Shown here: positions 54,090 through 61,634 of the stretch, one piece after another | Numbering within the stretch: position 1 is the stretch's first letter | How the letters are laid out: each line of letters begins with the position of its first letter | Assembly: GCA_022572185.1 (NCBI GenBank) | Contig: JACZWL010000004.1 | Coordinates: 46,178 to 110,177 of the forward strand | Length of the DNA stretch: 64,000 nt | Reading direction: 5' to 3' | Origin: Pseudomonadota bacterium | GTDB taxonomy: Bacteria > Pseudomonadota > Gammaproteobacteria > Steroidobacterales > Woeseiaceae | Position numbers and translations under genes: made by a program | The notes under the pieces: model-generated | What the model was told of the DNA's origin: nothing | What the model saw: only the letters and a program-made list of their open reading frames with translations | Databases searched by the model: none

Positions 54090-56630
54090 ATGACTAAAGC
54101 AAGCGGAATTGCGATGAGCCCGGCCCGTCATCCCGACATGCGCTGGACGCGACAGCTGCGCCTGGTTCTTGCCGGGCTTTCAGCTTTCGCGATCGCGGCA
54201 TGCGGCGGCGGCGCTCCGACGACGGAAAACCCGATTACGAACGTAACGCCACCGTCGACCTATAACGGACCGCCCCCGGCAACCGCGGACGTGCAGGCGT
54301 TCAAACTGAATGTCTGGGATAAGCTGCAATCGGATAGTCGCTGCGGATCCTGTCACGTGCAGGGCGGTCAGGGCACGACCTATTTCGTGCGCAACGATGA
54401 CATCAACCTGGCCTACGAGGCGGCAAATACCGTTGTGAACCTGGGCCAGCCGTCGGACTCCGAGCTCGTCTTACGCATGAGCAACGGTCACAACTGCTGG
54501 CTGACGGATGATCAGGCCTGTGCCGACATCATGACGACCTGGATCGAAGGCTGGGCCGGCGACAGCGCCGGCGGCGGACGACAAATCGTCCTCCAGGCAC
54601 CTGCTCCCCGGGAACCCGGCTCCAGCAAGAACTATGACCCGAGTCAGATAGCGGATTTCGCGGCACTCGTGCACGGACCGATACTGACGGCCTATTGCCA
54701 GGACTGCCACAGCTCGCAGTCTGCCACTGCGCAACAGCCCTACTTCGCCGAGGCGGATGTCAATGTCGCGTTTGACGCGGTCAAGCCGAAGATGGACCTC
54801 GACGACCCGGCCAGCTCACGGCTTGTCATTCGGCTCAGAAACGAATTCCACAACTGCTGGGCCGTCGGCTGTGCGCAGGCTGGCGATGACATGCAAGCAG
54901 CCATCCAGGCATTTGCCGACACGATTAGAGCGACCGAGATTGATCCGTTGCTGGTAAACAGTAAAGCACTGCGCATCGTCGAGGGAACGATCGCCTCTGG
55001 CGGCAACCGTTTCGAAAATGCCCAGATTGCTCTGTGGGAGTTCAAGACAGGCCAGGGATCGACGGCATACGATACCAGTGGCGTTGATCCGGCGATTGAC
55101 CTGTCCCTGTCAGGCGATGTGGAATGGTTCGGCGGATGGGGCATCACGATCAATGACGGCAAGGCGCAGGGCACGACTGCCGCGAGCAAGAAACTCCATG
55201 ACCTGATCAAGGCGACCGGTGAATACGCGATCGAGGCGTGGGTGGTGCCGGCAAATGTGACGCAGGAGATGGCACGCATCGTCAGCTACTCCGGCGGCGA
55301 CACTACCCGTAACTTCACCTTGCAGCAAACGCTGTACGACTACAACTTCCTCCTGCGCACGACCGAAACCAGCCTGAACGGCGACCCGGCATTGTCGACA
55401 CCGTCCGCGGACGAAGTTCTCCAGGCTTCCTTACAACACGTTGTCGTGAATTATGATGCGGTCAGCGGACGCAGCATCTATGTCAACGGCGAACTCGTTA
55501 CTCAGGCAGATCCGATACCGGCCGGCTCACTGGTGGACTGGCAGGACACCTTTGCTCTCGTGCTTGGCAGCGAGGTCTCCGGTCAGGGACTCTTCCAGGG
55601 CACGTTCCGGCTCGTGGCAGTACACAACCGCGTATTGACGCCGGCACAGATCGTGCAAAACTTCGACGTTGGCGTTGGTGAGAAATTCTATCTGCTGTTT
55701 GGCATTGAGGATATTATCAACGTGCCGACTGCGTACATTCTGTTCGAAGTAGCGCAGTACGACAGTTACAGCTATCTGTTCACGAAGCCGCACTTCATTA
55801 CGCTTGATTCTGCACAACAGCCCGAAGGTATTCCTATTCAGGGCATGCGCATCGGCCTGAACGGCGCCGAGGCTCCGGTCGGACAAGCCTATGCAAACCT
55901 GGACAACACGCTGAGCGCATCCCTGTTCGGCGAACTGGGACAGCCGTTGGCAAGTATCGGTGCGGTGATACCGCTGGAGAAAGGTCCGGCAGACGACGAG
56001 TTCTTCCTGACATTCGACCTGCTCGGCAGCCAGAGCTATGCAAGGACCGGCGATCCGCCGCTGGTCATCGTCCCGACGGACCTGCCGCCGGCGGACCGTA
56101 TCGGCGTCAGGACGTTCGACGAGATCAATGCCACGTTTGCGGCAGTCACTGCCGTGAGCCCGGAAGAGCCCGGCGTGAACACAACCTACCAGAACCTCCG
56201 TCAGTCACTGCCGGCGATCGAGGCCCCCAAAGCGTTCCTCTCGTCCCACCAGGTAGCGTTGGCACAGCTCGCGTTCGAGTACTGCAACGCTTTGATGGAA
56301 GATCGGGGCACGATTTCGACCGCGGCGATGTTCCCGGGCTTCAATTTCGGCGCCGCACCGATAATTGCTTATGCGAATCGCGATGCACTGATCGGGCCAC
56401 TGATCGACCGCATCATGGGTATCGCGATCCAGTCGCAGCCGGACTTCGTCGATGTACGGGACGAACTCGGATTCAATACCTTTGATCCGATCACGCTACG
56501 TCCGGACAACCTGATCGATCGAATGATCGCTCCGAATCCGGATCCGCTCGAGCCACAGGCCGACACCCGAGGCATCGCCAAGGGCGTTTGCGGGGCCGTT
56601 CTTGGCAGCGCGGTAGCGCTGGTTCAATAG
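54090..56630 (+). CDS. Di-heme lipoprotein with LamG-like domain
   Basis: 846 residues from the ATG at 54090, with GGGAG before it. Lipobox AIAAC gives Cys38. Two c-heme sites follow, CGSCH (from residue 85) and CQDCH (from residue 203), each in a similar module that ends with a HNCW motif (NGHNCWL and FHNCWAVG). A LamG/concanavalin-like domain (about 330-540: YAIEAWVVPANVTQEMARIVSYSG, RSIYVNGELV) suggests binding to a surface sugar or protein. The C-terminal third is unrecognised. It should face the periplasm or cell exterior. Confidence 0.75.
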   Translation: MTKASGIAMSPARHPDMRWTRQLRLVLAGLSAFAIAACGGGAPTTENPITNVTPPSTYNGPPPATADVQAFKLNVWDKLQSDSRCGSCHVQGGQGTTYFVRNDDINLAYEAANTVVNLGQPSDSELVLRMSNGHNCWLTDDQACADIMTTWIEGWAGDSAGGGRQIVLQAPAPREPGSSKNYDPSQIADFAALVHGPILTAYCQDCHSSQSATAQQPYFAEADVNVAFDAVKPKMDLDDPASSRLVIRLRNEFHNCWAVGCAQAGDDMQAAIQAFADTIRATEIDPLLVNSKALRIVEGTIASGGNRFENAQIALWEFKTGQGSTAYDTSGVDPAIDLSLSGDVEWFGGWGITINDGKAQGTTAASKKLHDLIKATGEYAIEAWVVPANVTQEMARIVSYSGGDTTRNFTLQQTLYDYNFLLRTTETSLNGDPALSTPSADEVLQASLQHVVVNYDAVSGRSIYVNGELVTQADPIPAGSLVDWQDTFALVLGSEVSGQGLFQGTFRLVAVHNRVLTPAQIVQNFDVGVGEKFYLLFGIEDIINVPTAYILFEVAQYDSYSYLFTKPHFITLDSAQQPEGIPIQGMRIGLNGAEAPVGQAYANLDNTLSASLFGELGQPLASIGAVIPLEKGPADDEFFLTFDLLGSQSYARTGDPPLVIVPTDLPPADRIGVRTFDEINATFAAVTAVSPEEPGVNTTYQNLRQSLPAIEAPKAFLSSHQVALAQLAFEYCNALMEDRGTISTAAMFPGFNFGAAPIIAYANRDALIGPLIDRIMGIAIQSQPDFVDVRDELGFNTFDPITLRPDNLIDRMIAPNPDPLEPQADTRGIAKGVCGAVLGSAVALVQ

Positions 56631-56658
56631 ACAGGACAGAAGGACACGAGGCATTTTT

Positions 56659-58257
56659 ATGGCTAAGACACGTAAAGTTCGGCACTGGGACGAGCCGCTG
56701 CGCCACCCTGACCACCCGCGTCCGGTAACGCGTCGCGACTTCGTTGCCCAGGGATTCCTGACAGGTTCCGCCTATGCACTGGGTGGCGGCGTAATGAGTC
56801 TGTTTTCCAATCCTCGCAAGGCGTTTGCGGCATTGTCGGGCGATCTGGACACGGCAGGCTGTGGCATCTCCCTTGGCGGTGCCGCAAAGATACCGTTCAT
56901 CTGCTTCGACCTTGCAGGCGGCGCCAACGTCGCGGGCTCCAACGTGCTCGTCGGCAAGGAGGGTGGTCAGATGGACTTCCTGAGCACGGCCGGATACAGC
57001 AAGCTGGGCCTGCCTGGCGACATGGTTCCGGGCCTTACCGACGCCAACGGCCAGCCTTTCGCAAACACCGATTTCGGCCTCGCGTTCCACTCGGACAGCG
57101 CCTTCAAGCGCGGTATGGAAGCCAGTATGAGTCCCGGTCGCGGCACGCAGTTGAACGGTGCGATTATTCCCGCGCGCTCGGACAATGACACCGGCAACAA
57201 TCCCCACAATCCGCTCTATGGCATCGCCAGGGCCGGTGCAGACGGCTCCATCCTGACCCTTGCCGGCTCCGAGAACTCCGACTCCGGTGGCAACTCGACC
57301 CTCCCCGCGACCCTGATGGACCCGGAGCTTCGCCCGACCAAGGTCGATCGCCCAAGCGACGTGACAGGCCTGGTCGATACCGGACAACTGGTCGGCATCC
57401 TTAGTGCCAGGGACGCAACGGCGGTCATGGAGTCCATTTACCGCATCAGCGAGCAGAAAATGGGGGTCGTAACCGCGGACGCCGTCCTGCAAGACCTGGT
57501 ACGTTGCGGCTACATGAAGGCAGCGGATATTGCCGAACGCTTCGGCGGCGTACCGCTCGATCCTGGCCAGGACCCGATGATCGTCGGCCCGAACGGCATC
57601 TTCTCCGACGCCGAATTCAACGACGACGGTAGCCGCGACGGCCGGGAATTCCGCAAGACAGCATCGATCATGAAACTGGTCATGAACGGTTTTGCCGGTG
57701 CAGCCTGTATCGAAATGGGCGGATATGATTATCATGGCGGCGCTCGCGCCGAAGGTGAAGTCAAAGACTTCCGCGCCGGACGCTGCATGGGCGCCTGCAT
57801 CGAGTATGCCGCCCGTGTCGGTGTGCCGCTGATGATGTATGTCTTCAGTGATGGTTCACTTTCAAGCAACGGTGTTATCGACAATTCGGTCGAGGGCCGG
57901 GGCAAAGGCGAGTGGGTCAGTGACAACTCGTCGACTGCAGCAGCCTTTTTCATGGTCTTTGATCCGAACGGGCGAGCCACACTCAGGACCAGCCCCGGCA
58001 AGACCGCTGCGCAACATCAGCAGCTCGGCTATTTCGATGCCGGCGCCGCCGTGCAGCGGGCTGCAACGCCGGCGGCAAACAACGTCAACCTCCTCGTCAA
58101 CACCGTGATCCTGAATTACATGGCACTACACGGCGAGGAAGGCCTGTTCGACACGCTGTTCCTGAACCACGGCCTGGGCAACACGACCTTGCAGGACAGC
58201 CTGATGGCGTTCCAGCCAATCGTGAACGGTATTATCGGTCCCCTGAACCCGACCTAA
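56659..58257 (+). CDS. Tat-exported DUF1501-like protein
   Basis: 532 residues. TRRDFVAQGFLTGSAYALGGG is a twin-arginine signal, so the protein is exported folded. The middle GGYDYHGGARAEGEVKDFRAGRCMGACIEYAARVGVPLMMYVFSDG follows the DUF1501 pattern (D-x-H, then a helix and a sulfatase-like strand). DUF1501 proteins in Planctomycetes occur with PSCyt cytochromes, and here it follows two heme proteins. Catalytic activity unknown. It ends at TAA immediately before the repeated hairpin. Confidence 0.72.
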   Translation: MAKTRKVRHWDEPLRHPDHPRPVTRRDFVAQGFLTGSAYALGGGVMSLFSNPRKAFAALSGDLDTAGCGISLGGAAKIPFICFDLAGGANVAGSNVLVGKEGGQMDFLSTAGYSKLGLPGDMVPGLTDANGQPFANTDFGLAFHSDSAFKRGMEASMSPGRGTQLNGAIIPARSDNDTGNNPHNPLYGIARAGADGSILTLAGSENSDSGGNSTLPATLMDPELRPTKVDRPSDVTGLVDTGQLVGILSARDATAVMESIYRISEQKMGVVTADAVLQDLVRCGYMKAADIAERFGGVPLDPGQDPMIVGPNGIFSDAEFNDDGSRDGREFRKTASIMKLVMNGFAGAACIEMGGYDYHGGARAEGEVKDFRAGRCMGACIEYAARVGVPLMMYVFSDGSLSSNGVIDNSVEGRGKGEWVSDNSSTAAAFFMVFDPNGRATLRTSPGKTAAQHQQLGYFDAGAAVQRAATPAANNVNLLVNTVILNYMALHGEEGLFDTLFLNHGLGNTTLQDSLMAFQPIVNGIIGPLNPT

Positions 58258-58320
58258 GGGGTCGAACCGAGAAGGGACGTAAGGGGTCGAACCGCCAAGG
58301 CTTGTTAGCGGTTCGACCCC
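58258..58320. terminator. Hairpin, copy 4 of the GGTCGAACCGC repeat family, with an extra half-unit
   Basis: GGGGTCGAACCGC (58283-58295) pairs with GCGGTTCGACCCC (58308-58320), followed by TTTTCC. An extra left half, GGGGTCGAACCG, lies at 58258-58269 right after the TAA of the DUF1501-like gene. Likely terminator of the rightward operon. Confidence 0.7.
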
Positions 58321-58389
58321 TTTTCCTCACCTTTCTCTATAATGCCGCCAACCGCAGCACATACAAACATCAACAAAAGAGAACGACAT

Positions 58390-59772
58390 ATGTCGGCTGA
58401 TAGCCGTCTGCCAGATCTGCTGGCCTGCCCCCGATGCGACAAGACCCCTTTGTCGCAAGATGATCGAACCGGCGAATTCCGCTGCGTCGCCTGCAAGGTC
58501 GATTTTCCCTCGGTAGGCGGCATCCCCTGGATGTTTGCCGAGCCACGGTACAGCCTGGGCGAGTGGCGAAATCGCCTGCACTTTTTACTCAGGCATCTGG
58601 GTCAGGATGTTCATCGTATCGATTTCGAACTCAAGCACGATAGCCTTCATGTGCTGACGCGCAAACGCCTGGAATATCAAAGACGGGCCGCGCAGGAACA
58701 CAGAGACTCGCTGCAGAAGATACTTGAACCCATGGATGTGCACGCCTCGCAGACAAGATACGAATCGTATCTCGCCTTGAGAACCAGGCTGCCCTCCGAT
58801 CAGGGACTGAATACCTACTATCCGAACGTGCATCGGGACTGGTCGTGGGGAGACGAGGAAAACGAAGCCGCGTTCGAGCAAATCCGTCATGTTCTGAATG
58901 GCAATGATGACATCGGCGATACACTCGTGCTCGGCGCCGGCGCCTGTCGCCTGGCGTACGACCTGCACATGAAATGCCAGGCAGGCGACACGATCGCAAT
59001 GGACTTCAATCCCCTGCTGCTCCTCGTTGCGGACAAGATTACCCGGGGAGAGTCGCTGGAGCTGTATGAGTTTCCGATTGCGCCGAAAACCATGGACGAC
59101 AACGCAGTCCTGCGCACACTCTCAGCAGAGGTGCCGGTACGGGATGGTTTTCATCTGGTGTTTGGCGACATCTTGCGACCGCCATTCGCCATGGGTCATT
59201 ACGACACGGTTGTTACGCCGTGGGTCATCGACATCGTTACCGAAAACCTGCCTGTACTGGCAGCGCGAATCAACGGCCTGCTCAAGCCGGGCGGCCGCTG
59301 GATCAATTTCGGCTCGCTGACGTTTGCTCATCCGGGGTTTTCAAGAAAATACAGCCCTGAGGAAACGGTCGCGATTGTTGCAGAGACAGGTTTTGAATCA
59401 CCTGTTGTGCACGAGGCGACCATCCCATATATGTGTTCTCCTGCCAGCAGGCACGGCCGCCGGGAGACAGTATTTACTTTCTCCGCGAGCAAGATTGAGA
59501 ATGTTTCGGCACCGGCACGGCATAAGGCGCTCCCGGACTGGATCGTTACCGGCAAGGAATCAGTGCCGTTGGGTCAGGCATTCAAAACACAGGCAACGAC
59601 AGCGCATATATACGGATACGTAATGTCCCTGATCGACGGCAAGCGATCGATCCGGGATATGGCGAAGATCATGGAAGAACAGAAACTCATGACGCGAAGA
59701 GAAGCGGAGCCGGCTATCCGTACTTTCCTCACCCGCATGTATGACGACAGCCAGCGACAAACCGGATATTGA
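58390..59772 (+). CDS. Zinc-ribbon SAM methyltransferase with PqqD-like C-terminal domain
   Basis: 460 residues from the ATG at 58390 (58342 would add 16). A Trm112-like zinc ribbon (CPRC...CVAC, about 10-40) is followed by a carnosine N-methyltransferase-like domain: DTLVLGAGACRLAYDLH for SAM, AMDFNPLLLLVADK, and VTPWVIDIV. The last 65 residues (AHIYGYVMSLIDGKRSIRDMAKIMEEQKL) resemble a PqqD/winged-helix module that binds peptides in RiPP enzymes. Substrate unknown; peptide or small-molecule methylation is possible. It is separated from the redox operon by the hairpin repeat. Confidence 0.7.
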   Translation: MSADSRLPDLLACPRCDKTPLSQDDRTGEFRCVACKVDFPSVGGIPWMFAEPRYSLGEWRNRLHFLLRHLGQDVHRIDFELKHDSLHVLTRKRLEYQRRAAQEHRDSLQKILEPMDVHASQTRYESYLALRTRLPSDQGLNTYYPNVHRDWSWGDEENEAAFEQIRHVLNGNDDIGDTLVLGAGACRLAYDLHMKCQAGDTIAMDFNPLLLLVADKITRGESLELYEFPIAPKTMDDNAVLRTLSAEVPVRDGFHLVFGDILRPPFAMGHYDTVVTPWVIDIVTENLPVLAARINGLLKPGGRWINFGSLTFAHPGFSRKYSPEETVAIVAETGFESPVVHEATIPYMCSPASRHGRRETVFTFSASKIENVSAPARHKALPDWIVTGKESVPLGQAFKTQATTAHIYGYVMSLIDGKRSIRDMAKIMEEQKLMTRREAEPAIRTFLTRMYDDSQRQTGY

Positions 59773-59789
59773 CGCGGCTGTACCTGATC

Positions 59790-60587
59790 TCATATCAGCT
59801 TTTCTTCCAGCCGTCGGTTCAGGAGTGGCACAAGCCACGGCAAGAAGCGAGTTATATAATGTATCTGCTTAGCCGTCCTGTCTGGAAAGACGTGTTTCCT
59901 GTTCCTGCGGACTCCTTTAATAATGGCCGCAACCACATCCGCCGGATCGGTGGCCATATCATCCGGAATTTCCCGACGTTCCTCATAGCCGAACTGATCG
60001 GAATCAAGAATCGGTGTGCGACTGAAGAAAGGGAAGACCGTCGTCACATGAACATCGAATTCCTCCAGGTCGCCGGACAGTGCTTCGCTGAATCCACGCA
60101 AACCGTACTTTGCGGAGCAATACGAGCTCAGGCCTTTTGATCCAACCCACCCGGCAATCGATGAAATATTTACGATGTGCCCGCTGCGGCGCTCGATCAG
60201 GTGGGGGAGAAACAGGTGGCACAATCGCATCGGCGCAAGCAGGTTGATCTGCATCAGTTGTTCCCATCTGTCCCGCGGCACATGGTCGAAACGGCCGCCG
60301 ACTCCTACGCCCGCGTTGTTGACGATCACATCGGGTATCGCAACGTTTTTTACGACTTCATCAAAAAGCAACTGGCAGCCGTCCCCGCCGGACAAATCCG
60401 CGGCAATCGACGCCTGTATCTTCCCTGGCGCAGCATCCAAATCGGCTTTCAACGCGCTTAAACGGCGCTCATCGATATCGGAAAGAATAAGCCGGCTGCC
60501 AGCGGCGAGGAACTGACGCGTCATCTGCCGGCCGAAGCCGCCGTCAGCGCCTGTAATCAAGACCAGCGCCTGATTGAGATCTGTCAT
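59790..60587 (-). CDS. Short-chain dehydrogenase/reductase
   Basis: 265 residues of the classical SDR family. Cofactor loop TGADGGFGRQM, the NNAGVG strand, and the catalytic Ser-Tyr-Lys as NISSIAGW, then SYCSAKYGL. The Gly-rich loop is TGxxxGxG. The substrate pocket (FFSRTPILDSDQFG) does not reveal a substrate; relatives act on acyl or steroid-like alcohols. It converges on the methyltransferase and is divergent from the haloalkane dehalogenase gene. Confidence 0.88.
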   Translation of the reverse strand: MTDLNQALVLITGADGGFGRQMTRQFLAAGSRLILSDIDERRLSALKADLDAAPGKIQASIAADLSGGDGCQLLFDEVVKNVAIPDVIVNNAGVGVGGRFDHVPRDRWEQLMQINLLAPMRLCHLFLPHLIERRSGHIVNISSIAGWVGSKGLSSYCSAKYGLRGFSEALSGDLEEFDVHVTTVFPFFSRTPILDSDQFGYEERREIPDDMATDPADVVAAIIKGVRRNRKHVFPDRTAKQIHYITRFLPWLVPLLNRRLEEKLI

Positions 60588-60643
60588 AGTTTTGCCCCAC
60601 GATCAATCGGTAGAATGTAGTTCAAAAGCGATAAACTGTGCAA

Positions 60644-61534
60644 ATGAAATTCCTGCGTACACCCGACGAACGCTTTCAGAATCTGTCTGACTACGAATTC
60701 AAACCGCATTACGTAGACATCGACGAAATGCGCATGCACTACGTCGATGAAGGCCCTGCCGATGCGCCGCCTGTATTACTGATGCACGGAGAACCGAGCT
60801 GGTCATACCTTTACCGACACATGATTCCACCGATCGCGTCCGCCGGCCTTCGGGCCATCGCGCCCGACCTGATTGGCTTCGGAAAATCCGACAAGCCGGC
60901 CGCTCAGAGCGATTACAGCTACCAGACGCACGTGGCCTGGATGTTGCAATTCCTGGAGAAATTGAACCTAAAAAACATCACGCTCGTCTGTCAGGACTGG
61001 GGCTCATTAATAGGACTCAGGCTTGCTGCAGAAAACGAGGAGCGGTTCGACCGAATCGTTCTGGCCAACGGTGGCTTACCGACCGGAGATCAGGTGATGC
61101 CCAGAGTTTTCAGAATCTGGCGGGCATTCGCGCGTTTCAGCCCGTGGTTTCCCATCGGCCGGATTGTTCAGTCGGGCACCGTTTCGACATTACCACCTGA
61201 CGTAAGTGCAGCTTATGACGCCCCGTTTCCGAATTCGACGTACAAAGCAGGGGCGCGCGCGTTTCCGAAGCTGGTGCCAAGTACGCCGGACGATCCGGCG
61301 GCGTCCGCAAATCGTGCAGCATGGGAAGTTTTCCGGAAATGGCAGAAGCCTTTTCTCACCGCGTTCAGCAACCGCGACCCTGTTACGCGCGGGGCTGACA
61401 AGGCGTTTCTTGAACTGGTACCGGGCGCGAAAGATCAGCCGCATACGACGCTCAGAAACGCCGGACATTTTTTGCAGGAAGACAAGGGACCGGAGCTTGC
61501 GAAGGTGGTCATCGACTTTGTGAGAGGTCAATAG
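60644..61534 (+). CDS. Haloalkane dehalogenase (HLD-I type)
   Basis: 296-residue alpha/beta hydrolase that by family hydrolyses carbon-halogen bonds to an alcohol and halide. MHGEPSWSYLYRHMI (oxyanion region), the nucleophile Asp118 in CQDWGSL with halide-binding Trp119, the acid Asp245 in FSNRDPVT and His275 in NAGHFLQED form the HLD-I arrangement. GTG at 60638 is an alternative start. Marine bacteria meet natural halocarbons, so the function is plausible; epoxide hydrolase activity cannot be excluded from sequence alone. Confidence 0.88.
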   Translation: MKFLRTPDERFQNLSDYEFKPHYVDIDEMRMHYVDEGPADAPPVLLMHGEPSWSYLYRHMIPPIASAGLRAIAPDLIGFGKSDKPAAQSDYSYQTHVAWMLQFLEKLNLKNITLVCQDWGSLIGLRLAAENEERFDRIVLANGGLPTGDQVMPRVFRIWRAFARFSPWFPIGRIVQSGTVSTLPPDVSAAYDAPFPNSTYKAGARAFPKLVPSTPDDPAASANRAAWEVFRKWQKPFLTAFSNRDPVTRGADKAFLELVPGAKDQPHTTLRNAGHFLQEDKGPELAKVVIDFVRGQ

Positions 61535-61634
61535 AACCCAATAACTGACCGGAAACTAGAAATATGACCCTAATCAGGCCATGCTTCAGGCCAAAGGCCG
61601 AATGGACTCCGCCAACAGCAACAAACAGGCCGTT

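Noticed and set aside
56491..57735. 414-codon minus-strand frame
   Set aside because: Fully antisense to the LamG and DUF1501-like genes; a shadow of their codon bias.
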